Positions 5,739 through 13,118 of a stretch of 13,118 bases of DNA are shown here, one piece after another. How positions within the stretch are numbered: position 1 is the stretch's first letter; each line of letters starts with the position of its first letter. This DNA is from JBHHXR01 sp046757205 (lineage in GTDB: Bacteria; Pseudomonadota; Alphaproteobacteria; Rhodobacterales; Rhodobacteraceae), in NCBI GenBank assembly GCA_046757205.1, contig JBHHXR010000084.1:1-13118 (forward strand), in the 5' to 3' direction. Position numbers and translations under genes: made by a program. The notes under the pieces are model-generated. The model ran no database searches. It had not been told where the DNA came from and worked only from the letters and a program-made list of their open reading frames with translations.

Positions 5739-6504
5739 CCGCCCGCCCCCCATCGAATTGCACGTCAGCCGCCGGCAGGTGCAGCGTGCCCTCGTCGGTC
5801 GTCAGCACCAGCGCGCCGGTCTCGTCGATCGCCTCGAAAACACCGCGATGCGTCGCGTTCGGCAGACGCGCCGTGATGGTCTCTCCGAGATGCGCCGCCA
5901 GGCTCTGCCAGACCGCCCGGACAGCGCCGAAACCGCCTTTCGCCATGACGTCTTCCCAGTCCGAATACGCCGGCGCCAGCAGGTCGAGGAACTCGCCCGG
6001 CGTCAGGCGCAGCCCGGTGGCCTGCGACAGCGCTATGGGCGCCAGAGAACCCGGTTCCAGCGCCGCCGCTTCCGGCACCTCCACGAGGTTGACGCCGATC
6101 CCGATGCACAGCGTCAGGCCGCCGCCGGGCGCGGCGCTGCTCTCAAGCAGTATTCCCGCCAGCTTGCGCCCGTCCAGCAGCACGTCGTTCGGCCATTTCA
6201 GCGCCAGCCGCCCGGGCTGCCCGATCGCTCCGGCCAGGGCATCATGGAGCGCCAGCGCCGCCACGAACGACCGCTGGGCCGCTTCGGCGGGCGGCGCATC
6301 GGTGTGCGTCAGCAACGTCGCCGCGAAATTCCCTTCCGGCGTCCGCCAGGGCCGGCCGCGCCGCCCCTTGCCGCCGGTCTGCCGGCCGGCCAGGATCCAC
6401 ACCGGCACGTCCTCGCCCTGCGCCGCGAAGCGCATCGCTTCGGCATTGGTGCTGCCGGCCTCTTCCAGATATATCCGCCCGACACCCTCGGGCCAGCCGG
6501 TCAT
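5722..6504 (-). CDS. birA: Biotin--[acetyl-CoA-carboxylase] ligase
   Basis: The 260-residue enzyme activates biotin with ATP to biotinyl-5'-AMP and transfers it to the lysine of biotin carboxyl carrier domains such as that of acetyl-CoA carboxylase. The biotinyl-AMP-binding loop GGKGRRGRPW is at 44-53, with EAGSTNAEAM (15-24) before it and the catalytic-core signature KWPNDVLLDGRKLAGILLE at 103-121. A small C-terminal SH3-like domain ends the protein. There is no N-terminal helix-turn-helix, so this is a group I ligase and not the bifunctional repressor of E. coli. ATG 6504 lies 3 nt after the nuoN stop, and the 3' end overlaps coaX by 17 nt. Confidence 0.95.
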   Translation of the reverse strand: MTGWPEGVGRIYLEEAGSTNAEAMRFAAQGEDVPVWILAGRQTGGKGRRGRPWRTPEGNFAATLLTHTDAPPAEAAQRSFVAALALHDALAGAIGQPGRLALKWPNDVLLDGRKLAGILLESSAAPGGGLTLCIGIGVNLVEVPEAAALEPGSLAPIALSQATGLRLTPGEFLDLLAPAYSDWEDVMAKGGFGAVRAVWQSLAAHLGETITARLPNATHRGVFEAIDETGALVLTTDEGTLHLPAADVQFDGGRADASGD

Positions 6505-6507
6505 GAC

Positions 6508-7947
6508 CTACCGCAACAGTGTCTCGGCGGCGGCGGCGGCAAGACCGTCGATACCGAACAGGTTGATGACCCCCAGCACCATCGCCGCCGCACAGCCCGC
6601 CAGGATCGTGGAATGCACCAGCGGCATACGCCCGTTCAGCATCTCCGACGGCTCGCCGAAATACATGATGTAGACGATCCGGATGTAGTAGAAAGCGCCG
6701 ATCACCGAGGCGATGACGCCGGCCACCGCCAGCCAGATGAGCCCGGCATCGACGGCCGCGATCAGGACGTAGAACTTGCCGAAAAAGCCGACCAGCGGCG
6801 GCACGCCGGCGAGGCTGAACAAGAGCACCGCCAGAGCCAGCGCGCGCGCCGGTTCCTGCCGCGAATAGAGCCCGAGCGAGTTGATCGAGGTGATCGCGCG
6901 GCCGTCCTTTTCCATGTTCAGGATGAAGGCGAAGACGCCGATATTCATGGTTACGTAGATCGCCAGATAGATCAACAGCGACTGCGCCCCCTGCTCGGTG
7001 CCGGCGGCCAGCCCCATCAGCGCGAAGCCCATGTGGGTGATCGAGGAATAGGCCATCAGCCGCTTGAAATTGGTCTGCCCGATCGCCGCCACCGCGCCGA
7101 GAAACATCGAGGCCACCGACAGGAAGGCCAGAATCTGCTGCCAGTCGGCAACCGCGTCGCCGAAGGCGTCGAACAGAAGCCGCGCCAGCATCGCCGCCGC
7201 GGCCGCCTTCGGCGCGGTGGCGAAGAACGCCGTCACCGGCGTCGGCGAGCCCTCGTAGACATCCGGCGTCCACATGTGGAACGGCACCGCCGAGACCTTG
7301 AAGGCGATGCCGGTGACCAGGAACACCAGCCCGAACAGCAGGCCCATCGAAATTTCCTCGCCGCCGACCACCGTGGCGATGTCGGCGAACACCGTGGTGC
7401 CCGAGTAGCCATAGACCAGCGAGGCGCCATAAAGCAGCAGCCCCGAAGACAGCGCCCCGAGCACGAAATACTTCAGCCCGGCCTCGGTCGAACGTTGCGA
7501 GTCGCGCCGGAACGCGGCGATCACGTAGAGCGACAGCGACTGCAGCTCCAGCCCCATGTAGAGCGCCATCAGGTCGCCGGCCGAGATCATCATCATCATG
7601 CCCAGCGTCGCCAGCGCCACCAGCACCGGGAACTCGAACTTCATCAGCGCGTTCCGCGTCAGGTATTCGCGTGACAAGAGGAGCACCAGCGCACCGCCCC
7701 ACAGCACCATCACCTTGCAGAACCGGGCGAACCCGTCATTGACGAAGGCGCCGCCGAAAGCGGTCCGCGTGCCGACGTCCTCCAGACCGATCCAGAAGCC
7801 CAGCGCCGCCATCACGATCACGGTCAGCCACAGCATGTGGTCGTCGTTGCGCGCCCTGCCGAAGTAGACGCTCCACATCAGCACCAGCATCGACAATACC
7901 GCCAGCACCAGCTCGGGAAGGATCACGTTGATATCGTTTGCCAGCAT
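6508..7947 (-). CDS. nuoN: NADH:quinone oxidoreductase subunit N
   Basis: One of the three antiporter-like proton-pumping subunits in the membrane arm of complex I, with about 14 transmembrane helices. With ATG 7947 as start the protein has 479 residues and the key charges fall at E134 (MGLELQS), K217 (GIAFKVSAVPFHMW) and K247 (FFATAPK); to my recollection the two lysines have the same numbers as in E. coli NuoN. The segment PFHMWTPDVYEGSPTP is the antiporter-family signature. An in-frame GTG at 7956 is possible, but TAGGAT sits directly against it, whereas it is well spaced for ATG 7947. The nuoM stop is 12 nt upstream of the chosen start and birA begins 3 nt downstream. Confidence 0.96.
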   Translation of the reverse strand: MLANDINVILPELVLAVLSMLVLMWSVYFGRARNDDHMLWLTVIVMAALGFWIGLEDVGTRTAFGGAFVNDGFARFCKVMVLWGGALVLLLSREYLTRNALMKFEFPVLVALATLGMMMMISAGDLMALYMGLELQSLSLYVIAAFRRDSQRSTEAGLKYFVLGALSSGLLLYGASLVYGYSGTTVFADIATVVGGEEISMGLLFGLVFLVTGIAFKVSAVPFHMWTPDVYEGSPTPVTAFFATAPKAAAAAMLARLLFDAFGDAVADWQQILAFLSVASMFLGAVAAIGQTNFKRLMAYSSITHMGFALMGLAAGTEQGAQSLLIYLAIYVTMNIGVFAFILNMEKDGRAITSINSLGLYSRQEPARALALAVLLFSLAGVPPLVGFFGKFYVLIAAVDAGLIWLAVAGVIASVIGAFYYIRIVYIMYFGEPSEMLNGRMPLVHSTILAGCAAAMVLGVINLFGIDGLAAAAAETLLR

Positions 7948-7959
7948 CGGCGTCACATC

Positions 7960-9495
7960 CTAGTTCAGGGCCATCTGGTCGGCCGCAACCGCCAGAGCCG
8001 CGTGGTACTGGTCCAGAAGCGCATCGACCGACGGCCCGATCAGATCGAGCGCAAGCGCCGGATACACCCCCAGCAGAATCGTCATCACCGCCAGCGGCGC
8101 GAACAGATACTTCTCCCGCCGGTCCATGTCCCGGATCTGCTTCAGGCTTTCCTTGATCAGGTCGCCAAAGACCACCCGGCGATAGAGCCACAGCGCGTAC
8201 GAGGCCGAAAGGATCACCCCCGTCGCCGCACCGAACGCCACCCAGGTATTCGCCTTGAAGGCGCCGATCAGCGTCAGGAATTCGCCGATGAACCCCGAGG
8301 TGCCCGGCAGCCCGACATTGCCCAGCGTGAACAGCATGAAGACCAGCGCGAAAACCGGCATGCGGATCACCAGCCCGCCATAGGCGTCGATGTCGCGGGT
8401 ATGCATGCGGTCATAGATCACGCCGACGGTAAGGAACAACGCGCCAGAGATGAAGCCGTGGCTCAGCATCTGGAAAATGGCGCCGTCGACGCCTTGCTTG
8501 TTGGCGGCGAACAGTCCCATGGTGACAAAGCCCATATGGGCCACCGAGGAATAGGCGATCAGCTTCTTCATGTCCTCCTGCATCAGCGCCACCAGCGAGG
8601 TGTAGATGATGGCGATGACGCTCAGCGTGAAGACGAAATTCGCCATCAGGTCGCTGGCCACCGGGAACATCGGCAGGGAGAACCGCAGGAAACCGTAGCC
8701 GCCCATCTTCAGGAGAATGGCCGCCAGCACCACGGAACCGGCGGTCGGCGCCTGCACGTGGGCATCGGGCAGCCAGGTGTGCACCGGCCACATCGGCAGC
8801 TTCACCGCGAAGGAGGCGAAGAACGCCAGCCACATCAGCGTCTGCGCGCCGCCGACGATCTGCCAGCCCATCAGGGATATCGTCCCGGAACTGAACTCGT
8901 GGTTCAGCAGCCGCACCATGTCTGTGGTGCCCGCGTCCATGTACATCGCCACCATGGCGACCAGCATCAGTACCGAACCGAGGAATGTGTAGAGGAAGAA
9001 CTTGAAGGCGGCGTAGATGCGTTCCCTGCCGCCCCAGATGCCGATGATCAGGAACATCGGTATCAGGCCGCCCTCGAAGAACAGGTAGAAGAGGATCAGA
9101 TCCAGCGCGCAGAAGACGCCGATCATCAGCGTTTCCAGCACCAGAAACGCGATCATGAATTCCTTGACCCGCACCTCGACGTTCCAGCACGCCCCGATGG
9201 TGATCGGCATCAGGAAGGTGGTCAGCAGCACGAACAGGATCGACAGCCCGTCGACGCCCATCTTGTAGGTCAGCCCGCCCAGCCATTCGGCCTCCTCGAC
9301 GAACTGGAAACCCGGGTTGGAGGGGTCGAAATCGACCAGCATCCCGACCGACAGCAGAAACGTCGCCAGCGTGGTAAACAGCGCCAGCAGCTTGGCGTTG
9401 CGCACCGCCATCTCGTCCTCGCCGCGCAGGAAGACCATCAGCACGGCGGCGCCGACCAGCGGCAGGAAGGTGATGAGCGAAAGAAGATTGTCCAT
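7960..9495 (-). CDS. nuoM: NADH:quinone oxidoreductase subunit M
   Basis: A 511-residue antiporter-like subunit of the complex I membrane arm, with about 14 transmembrane helices. The proton-path residues are visible: E141 in LFYLFFEGGLIPM, K231 in FAVKLPMWPVHTWLPDAHVQ, and K262 in LLKMGGYG. The EDMKKLIAYSSVAHMGFV segment in the middle is the conserved discontinuous-helix region of these subunits. Length is close to the family norm of about 500. The start ATG 9495 is 3 nt after the nuoL stop, fitting tight operon packing. No frameshift or missing key residue was seen. Confidence 0.97.
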   Translation of the reverse strand: MDNLLSLITFLPLVGAAVLMVFLRGEDEMAVRNAKLLALFTTLATFLLSVGMLVDFDPSNPGFQFVEEAEWLGGLTYKMGVDGLSILFVLLTTFLMPITIGACWNVEVRVKEFMIAFLVLETLMIGVFCALDLILFYLFFEGGLIPMFLIIGIWGGRERIYAAFKFFLYTFLGSVLMLVAMVAMYMDAGTTDMVRLLNHEFSSGTISLMGWQIVGGAQTLMWLAFFASFAVKLPMWPVHTWLPDAHVQAPTAGSVVLAAILLKMGGYGFLRFSLPMFPVASDLMANFVFTLSVIAIIYTSLVALMQEDMKKLIAYSSVAHMGFVTMGLFAANKQGVDGAIFQMLSHGFISGALFLTVGVIYDRMHTRDIDAYGGLVIRMPVFALVFMLFTLGNVGLPGTSGFIGEFLTLIGAFKANTWVAFGAATGVILSASYALWLYRRVVFGDLIKESLKQIRDMDRREKYLFAPLAVMTILLGVYPALALDLIGPSVDALLDQYHAALAVAADQMALN

Positions 9496-9498
9496 GGC

Positions 9499-11460
9499 TC
9501 AGCCCCCCGTCACCGCAAACCAGGTGACGATGGCCGTCACCCCCAGGATCATCGCGAAGGCGTAGTGGAACAGATAACCCGACTGCGCCCGCCCGGCCAT
9601 CCGGGTGAAGAACGGCACGATGCCCATGGCCACGCCATTGAGCGCGCCGTCGATGGTCGCGCCGTCGCCTTTCTTCCACAGGAACCGGCCCAGCCGCTTG
9701 GCCGGGTTGACGAAAACGGCGTCGTACAGCTCGTCGAAATACCACTTGTTGAGCAGGAACAGATAGAGGCCGCGATGCCGCCGCGCCAGCACTGCCGGCA
9801 GCTCCGGCTGCCTGATGTAGAAGAGCCACGCCAGCGCGAACCCGACGAGCATCGCGACGAACGGCGACACCTTCACCCAGGCCGCCACGTCGTGGGCGTG
9901 GTGCAGCACCTCGTTGTGCTCGCCAACGGCGACCGAGGGTCCGAACCATTCCTCGACGTTGTGGCCGAAGAAATCGCCGTACCAGACCATGCCCGCCAGC
10001 ACCGAACCCACCGCCAGCACCGCCAGCGGGATCAGCATGTTCATCGGGCTTTCCTTGGCGTGCTCATGGGCGTGGTGATCGCCCTTTTCCTCGCCAAAGA
10101 AGGTCATGAACATCAGCCGCCACGAGTAGAAACTGGTCATCGCGGCGGCCAGAACCAGAAGCACGAAGGCGTATTCGCCGACGCCGCTGCCGGCCGCGAA
10201 TGTCGTCTCGATGATCGCGTCCTTGGAGATGAACCCGGCAAAGCCGATATTGGTCAGCGGAATGCCGACCCCGGTGATCGCCAGCGTGCCGATCATCATG
10301 GCCCAGAACGTGTAGGGGATCTTCTCGCGCAGGTTGCCGTAGTGCCGCATGTCCTGCTCGTGGTGCATGGCGGTGATCACCGAGCCCGCGCCGAGAAACA
10401 GCATCGCCTTGAAGAAGGCATGCGTGAACAGGTGGAACATCGCCGCCTGATAGACGCCGACGCCGGCGGCGGCGAACATGTAGCCAAGCTGCGAACAGGT
10501 CGAATAGGCGATCACCCGCTTGATGTCGTTCTGCACCAGCGCGATGGTCGCGGTGAAGAACGCCGTCGTGGCGCCGACCACGGTGACCAGCCCCAGCGCC
10601 ACCGGCGCGTACTCGTAGAGCGGCGACATGCGGCACACCAGGAACACCCCGGCCGTCACCATGGTGGCGGCGTGGATCAGGGCGGAGACCGGCGTCGGGC
10701 CCTCCATGGCGTCCGGCAGCCAGGTGTGCAGGAAGATCTGCGCCGACTTGCCCATGGCGCCGATGAACAGCAGAACGCCGAACAGTTCGGCGGCGTTCAC
10801 CTGCCAGTTCAGGAAGGCGATATCGGTCTTTGCAATCTCCGGCACGTTGGCGAAGACGTCGGAGAAATTGATGCTGTCGGTGAGCATGAACAGCCCGAAA
10901 ATCCCCAGTGCGAAGCCGAAATCGCCGATCCGGTTGACCACGAACGCCTTGATCGCCGCGGCGTTGGCCGACGGCTTGCGGTAATAGAACCCGATCAGGA
11001 TGTAGGAGGCGAAGCCGACGCCTTCCCAGCCGAAGAACATCTGAACCAGATTGTCGGCGGTGACCAGCGACAGCATGGCGAAGGTGAACATGGAGAGGTA
11101 GGCGAAGAAGCGCGGCTTGTAGCTCTCGCCTTCCTTCCACTGCGGGTCGTCGTCCATGTAGCCGAAGCTGTAGAGGTGCACGAAGGAAGAAACCGTGGTC
11201 ACCACCACCAGCATGATCTGGGTCAGCCGGTCCATGCGGATCGCCCAGTCGGTGCTGAGCGAGCCGCTTTCGATGAAGCGCAGGATGGGGATCGTTTCGA
11301 CGTGCTCGTAATGCGAGAAGAAGACGATCCAGCTCAGCGCGAAGGACAGGAACAACAGGCCCGTGGAGATCACCAGGGCGGCGCGCTCGCCGATGATCCG
11401 CCAGCCGAAGCCGCAGATTATGGCGCCGACCAGCGGGGCAAAGAGGATAATGGTGGGCAT
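9499..11460 (-). CDS. nuoL: NADH:quinone oxidoreductase subunit L
   Basis: This 653-residue protein is the distal antiporter-like subunit of complex I and carries the long lateral helix along the membrane arm. Conserved residues include E145 (QMFFGWEGVGFASY), K238 (GKSAQIFLHTWLPDAMEGPT) and H263 (SALIHAATMVTAG), followed by NDIKRVIAYSTCSQLGYM. It is a little longer than the E. coli protein (613), as is usual in alphaproteobacteria. A His-rich hydrophilic stretch (GEEKGDHHAHEHAKES) lies in a loop of the C-terminal half. ATG 11460 is separated from the nuoK stop by 2 nt. Confidence 0.97.
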   Translation of the reverse strand: MPTIILFAPLVGAIICGFGWRIIGERAALVISTGLLFLSFALSWIVFFSHYEHVETIPILRFIESGSLSTDWAIRMDRLTQIMLVVVTTVSSFVHLYSFGYMDDDPQWKEGESYKPRFFAYLSMFTFAMLSLVTADNLVQMFFGWEGVGFASYILIGFYYRKPSANAAAIKAFVVNRIGDFGFALGIFGLFMLTDSINFSDVFANVPEIAKTDIAFLNWQVNAAELFGVLLFIGAMGKSAQIFLHTWLPDAMEGPTPVSALIHAATMVTAGVFLVCRMSPLYEYAPVALGLVTVVGATTAFFTATIALVQNDIKRVIAYSTCSQLGYMFAAAGVGVYQAAMFHLFTHAFFKAMLFLGAGSVITAMHHEQDMRHYGNLREKIPYTFWAMMIGTLAITGVGIPLTNIGFAGFISKDAIIETTFAAGSGVGEYAFVLLVLAAAMTSFYSWRLMFMTFFGEEKGDHHAHEHAKESPMNMLIPLAVLAVGSVLAGMVWYGDFFGHNVEEWFGPSVAVGEHNEVLHHAHDVAAWVKVSPFVAMLVGFALAWLFYIRQPELPAVLARRHRGLYLFLLNKWYFDELYDAVFVNPAKRLGRFLWKKGDGATIDGALNGVAMGIVPFFTRMAGRAQSGYLFHYAFAMILGVTAIVTWFAVTGG

Positions 11461-11462
11461 TC

Positions 11463-11768
11463 TTACCCTTTCATCACGTTGACGTCCTCAACCGCGATGG
11501 ACCCGCGGTTGCGGAAGAAACAGACCAGTATCGCCAGCCCGATGGCCGCCTCGGCGGCCGCCACGGTCAGCACGAAGAGCGCGAACACCTGCCCGACCAG
11601 ATCGCCGAGATGGGCCGAGAAGGCGACGAAGTTGATGTTGACCGCCAGCAGCATCAGTTCGATCGACATCAGGATGACGATGACGTTCTTGCGGTTCAGG
11701 AAAATCCCGAAAACTCCGATGACGAACAGCATCGCCGAAACGGTGAGGTAGTGTTCGATGCCGATCAT
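11463..11768 (-). CDS. nuoK: NADH:quinone oxidoreductase subunit K
   Basis: A 101-residue, three-helix membrane subunit homologous to MrpC and mitochondrial ND4L. Two buried glutamates needed for proton transfer are seen: E37 (LMSIELMLLAVNINF) and E73 (VAAAEAAIGLAILV), matching E36 and E72 of E. coli. It ends with the usual hydrophilic tail. Its start has a strong ribosome binding site, AGGAGGG, at 11773-11779, overlapping the stop of the small secreted-protein gene upstream. In most operons nuoK follows nuoJ directly; here one gene lies between them. Confidence 0.97.
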   Translation of the reverse strand: MIGIEHYLTVSAMLFVIGVFGIFLNRKNVIVILMSIELMLLAVNINFVAFSAHLGDLVGQVFALFVLTVAAAEAAIGLAILVCFFRNRGSIAVEDVNVMKG

Positions 11769-11777
11769 TGCGCCCTC

Positions 11778-12164
11778 CTACTGCGTGATGTCGATCGACC
11801 GCGTGCGCGCGCAGGCGAACGCGGCGATCTGGAAGCTGATCCGGTCGAGCCCTTCGTCTACCAGCGGCGCGGGCTCGAGCCCCGCGGCCACCGCCGCATC
11901 CGCTTCCGCCTGCACCGTCTCCAGCACGCGCCCGCCGGCGAGAATCGCCGTCCTGCGCCCGGCGCAGTCGACAGCGCGCACGGTGTAGGTCGATCCGACG
12001 ATGTCGCTGTCGCGCCGGGTCGTTACCCTGATCCATGTCGCGTCGATATCGCCGCTCTCGATCAGGAAATGGGGCGCAAGCGTATCCGCCTCCACCGGAA
12101 TCGGGGTCTCCGCCCGGGCGGAAGCGGCAATCAGCGCGGCAATGATGAGGGAAATCCAGCGCAT
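11778..12164 (-). CDS. Small secreted protein of unknown function inserted between nuoJ and nuoK
   Basis: This 128-residue protein begins with a Sec signal peptide (MRWISLIIAALIAASARA, cleavage expected after residue 18), so the mature part of about 110 residues would act in the periplasm. It has no other membrane segment. Two cysteines, C67 in TVRAVDCAGRR and C118 in AAFACART, could form a disulfide. The layout (W44, a YTVRAVDC strand, RR-AIL, then a late AC) loosely resembles the surface-adhesin E-like fold, but I hold that only as a weak suggestion. ATG 12164 overlaps the nuoJ stop by one base (TGATG); a GTG one codon earlier is possible. nuoK starts 9 nt after its stop. Co-translation with complex I genes suggests a link to the complex or its assembly, but this is inference. 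Unidentified ORFs are known inside other alphaproteobacterial nuo operons. Confidence 0.8.
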   Translation of the reverse strand: MRWISLIIAALIAASARAETPIPVEADTLAPHFLIESGDIDATWIRVTTRRDSDIVGSTYTVRAVDCAGRRTAILAGGRVLETVQAEADAAVAAGLEPAPLVDEGLDRISFQIAAFACARTRSIDITQ

Positions 12165-12778
12165 CACAGACCCTGCCCCGGCTTGATGTCCTGCAACTCC
12201 ACCGCCTTGGCCGGATCGCGGTAGATCTGGGTCAGGATGTCCTGCCGCTTGACGTCCGGGCGGTGGTGCAGCGTCAGCACGATGGCCCCCACCATGGCGA
12301 CCAGAAGGATCAGCCCCGCCGCCTGGAACAGGTAGACGTACTTGGTGTAGATGAGCTGCCCCAGCGCCACGGTGTTTTCCACGTCAGTCGGCAACGGCGC
12401 CACGGCCTGGCGCAGCGCCGGCGCGCCGTCGGCGAAAACCCACGCGCCGACGACCAGCCCCAGCTGCATCAGCAGGATCACCCCGATCAGCAGGCCGAGC
12501 GGCATGTAACGCACCATCTCGCCCTTGAGTTCGGCGAAATCGACGTCCAGCATCATCACCACGAACAGGAACAGCACCGCCACCGCGCCGACATAGACGA
12601 TCATCAAAAGCATGGCGACGAACTCGGCGCCCATCAGCACGAACAACCCGGCCGAAGAGATGAACGCCAGGATCAGCCACAGGACCGAATGCACCGGGTT
12701 CCTGGCCAGCACCACCAACAGCCCGGAAGCCACCGCGGTGATCGAAAACACGTAGAATACAAAGGCAGCAAAGCCCAT
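12164..12778 (-). CDS. nuoJ: NADH:quinone oxidoreductase subunit J
   Basis: A 204-residue membrane subunit of complex I (ND6 homologue) with five transmembrane helices. The third helix, VYVGAVAVLFLFVVMMLD (about 61-78), is the most conserved part of the family and lies at the link between the quinone site and the proton channels. The start ATG 12778 gives the typical beginning MGFAAFVFYVFS and has GAGGGACGGA just before it; an in-frame ATG at 12850 would add 24 Arg/Gly-rich residues encoded by the palindromic repeat and is rejected. The stop TGA shares a base with the ATG of the small secreted-protein gene. Confidence 0.96.
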   Translation of the reverse strand: MGFAAFVFYVFSITAVASGLLVVLARNPVHSVLWLILAFISSAGLFVLMGAEFVAMLLMIVYVGAVAVLFLFVVMMLDVDFAELKGEMVRYMPLGLLIGVILLMQLGLVVGAWVFADGAPALRQAVAPLPTDVENTVALGQLIYTKYVYLFQAAGLILLVAMVGAIVLTLHHRPDVKRQDILTQIYRDPAKAVELQDIKPGQGL

Positions 12779-12799
12779 CTTCCGTCCCTCTTGTTCACC

Positions 12800-12858
12800 C
12801 CCCGGACTTGATCCGGGGCCTCGTCGCTTTTCCTCGCGGCCCCGAATCACGTCCGGGG
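12800..12858. repeat. Inverted pair of palindromes (REP-like element) between nuoI and nuoJ
   Basis: CCCCGGACTTGATCCGGGG (12800-12818) is itself a palindrome with 7-bp arms. A second copy lies inverted at 12840-12858 (CCCCGAATCACGTCCGGGG, two mismatches to the reverse complement of the first). The two together fold into one long stem: 12800-12820 with 12838-12858, 19 of 21 positions paired, with a 17-nt loop. The core resembles short palindromes that I recall as common between genes in alphaproteobacterial genomes. Inside an operon transcript such an element can protect or separate mRNA segments. It occupies most of the 96-bp nuoI-nuoJ gap, the largest gap in this operon. Confidence 0.75.
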
Positions 12859-12874
12859 CGGTACCGCCTTGCCC

Positions 12875-13118
12875 CTACAGGTAGGGCGCGTCCAACTCCA
12901 GATTCCGCGCGATCTCCGCCTCCCAGCGCTCGCCGTTCTCCAAGAGTTTCTGCTTGTCGTAGAGCAGTTCTTCGTGGGTCTCGGTGGAGAACTCGAAATT
13001 CGGCCCCTCAACGATGGCATCCACCGGGCACGCCTCCTGGCAGAAGCCGCAATAGATGCACTTGGTCATGTCGATGTCGTAGCGCGTGGTGCGCCGCGAG
13101 CCGTCCTCGCGCGGCTCG
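12875..13118 (-). CDS. nuoI: NADH:quinone oxidoreductase subunit I (C-terminal part; start outside the window)
   Basis: The last 80 residues of the 2x4Fe-4S ferredoxin-like subunit are visible, from EPREDGSRRTTRYDIDM to the end LELDAPYL. The motif CIYCGFCQEACPVDA gives the four cysteines of the second cluster; the first cluster lies outside the window. NuoI passes electrons from the peripheral arm towards the quinone site through clusters N6a and N6b. An internal ATG at 13069 is not the start, because the conserved sequence continues upstream of it in frame to the window edge. It is followed by 96 bp with a palindromic repeat before nuoJ. Confidence 0.96.
   Translation of the reverse strand, partial: EPREDGSRRTTRYDIDMTKCIYCGFCQEACPVDAIVEGPNFEFSTETHEELLYDKQKLLENGERWEAEIARNLELDAPYL

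Noticed and set aside
5527..7674. Long plus-strand open frame (715 codons) opposite coaX, birA and nuoN
   Set aside because: Again Arg/Gln/His-rich antisense translation crossing three recognised genes; no family motif.
7837..11751. Very long open frame (1304 codons) on the plus strand, opposite nuoK, nuoL, nuoM and the nuoN start
   Set aside because: It is antisense to intact complex I genes with clear motifs; its translation is His/Gln/Arg-rich low-complexity sequence, typical of the reverse frame of GC-rich hydrophobic-protein genes.
12779..12850. N-terminal extension of nuoJ
   Set aside because: The extra 24 residues are encoded by the palindromic repeat, while the family start and a ribosome binding site are at 12778.

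Overview
The window is GC-rich DNA from an alphaproteobacterium. The main evidence is a nuo (respiratory complex I) gene run followed directly by birA, coaX and an RNase J gene, an arrangement I know from alphaproteobacterial chromosomes. The protein styles (RhlE-type helicase, NuoI C-terminus, MerR-controlled metal exporter) agree. No mobile element, CRISPR array, tRNA or rRNA was seen. This is mostly conserved housekeeping DNA with a few unusual inserts.

Left part (1-930): a MerR-family regulator (minus strand, cut by the window edge) is divergent from a short cation-efflux-type membrane protein. Between them is a MerR-type promoter: a -35 and a -10 separated by 19 bp, with a dyad operator in the spacer. 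The likely circuit is that metal binds the regulator, the regulator untwists the promoter, and the exporter is made.

Middle part (931-3288): a roughly 430-bp gap leads to a DEAD-box RNA helicase of the RhlE type. The gap is not featureless. It holds a possible terminator, a 15-bp hairpin whose 3' arm copies the 16S anti-Shine-Dalgarno sequence, a 62-codon ORF with a good ribosome binding site whose stop overlaps the helicase start, and two more hairpins just before that start. After the helicase comes a small unrecognised ORF with a signal peptide (3052-3273), convergent with the next operon.

Right part (3289-13118, minus strand; transcription runs from high to low coordinates): nuoI (3' end only), a palindromic repeat, nuoJ, an unusual small secreted-protein gene, nuoK, nuoL, nuoM, nuoN, birA, coaX, rnj. 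From nuoJ to rnj the genes overlap or lie at most 12 nt apart, so they look like one operon. NuoJ-N are the membrane arm of proton-pumping NADH:quinone oxidoreductase; NuoI carries electrons through two 4Fe-4S clusters. BirA attaches biotin to carboxylases, CoaX makes 4'-phosphopantothenate for CoA, and RNase J processes RNA.

The places most worth following up are the structured leader of the helicase, the secreted two-cysteine protein between nuoJ and nuoK, and the inverted pair of palindromes between nuoI and nuoJ. None of these amounts to a demonstrated new system.
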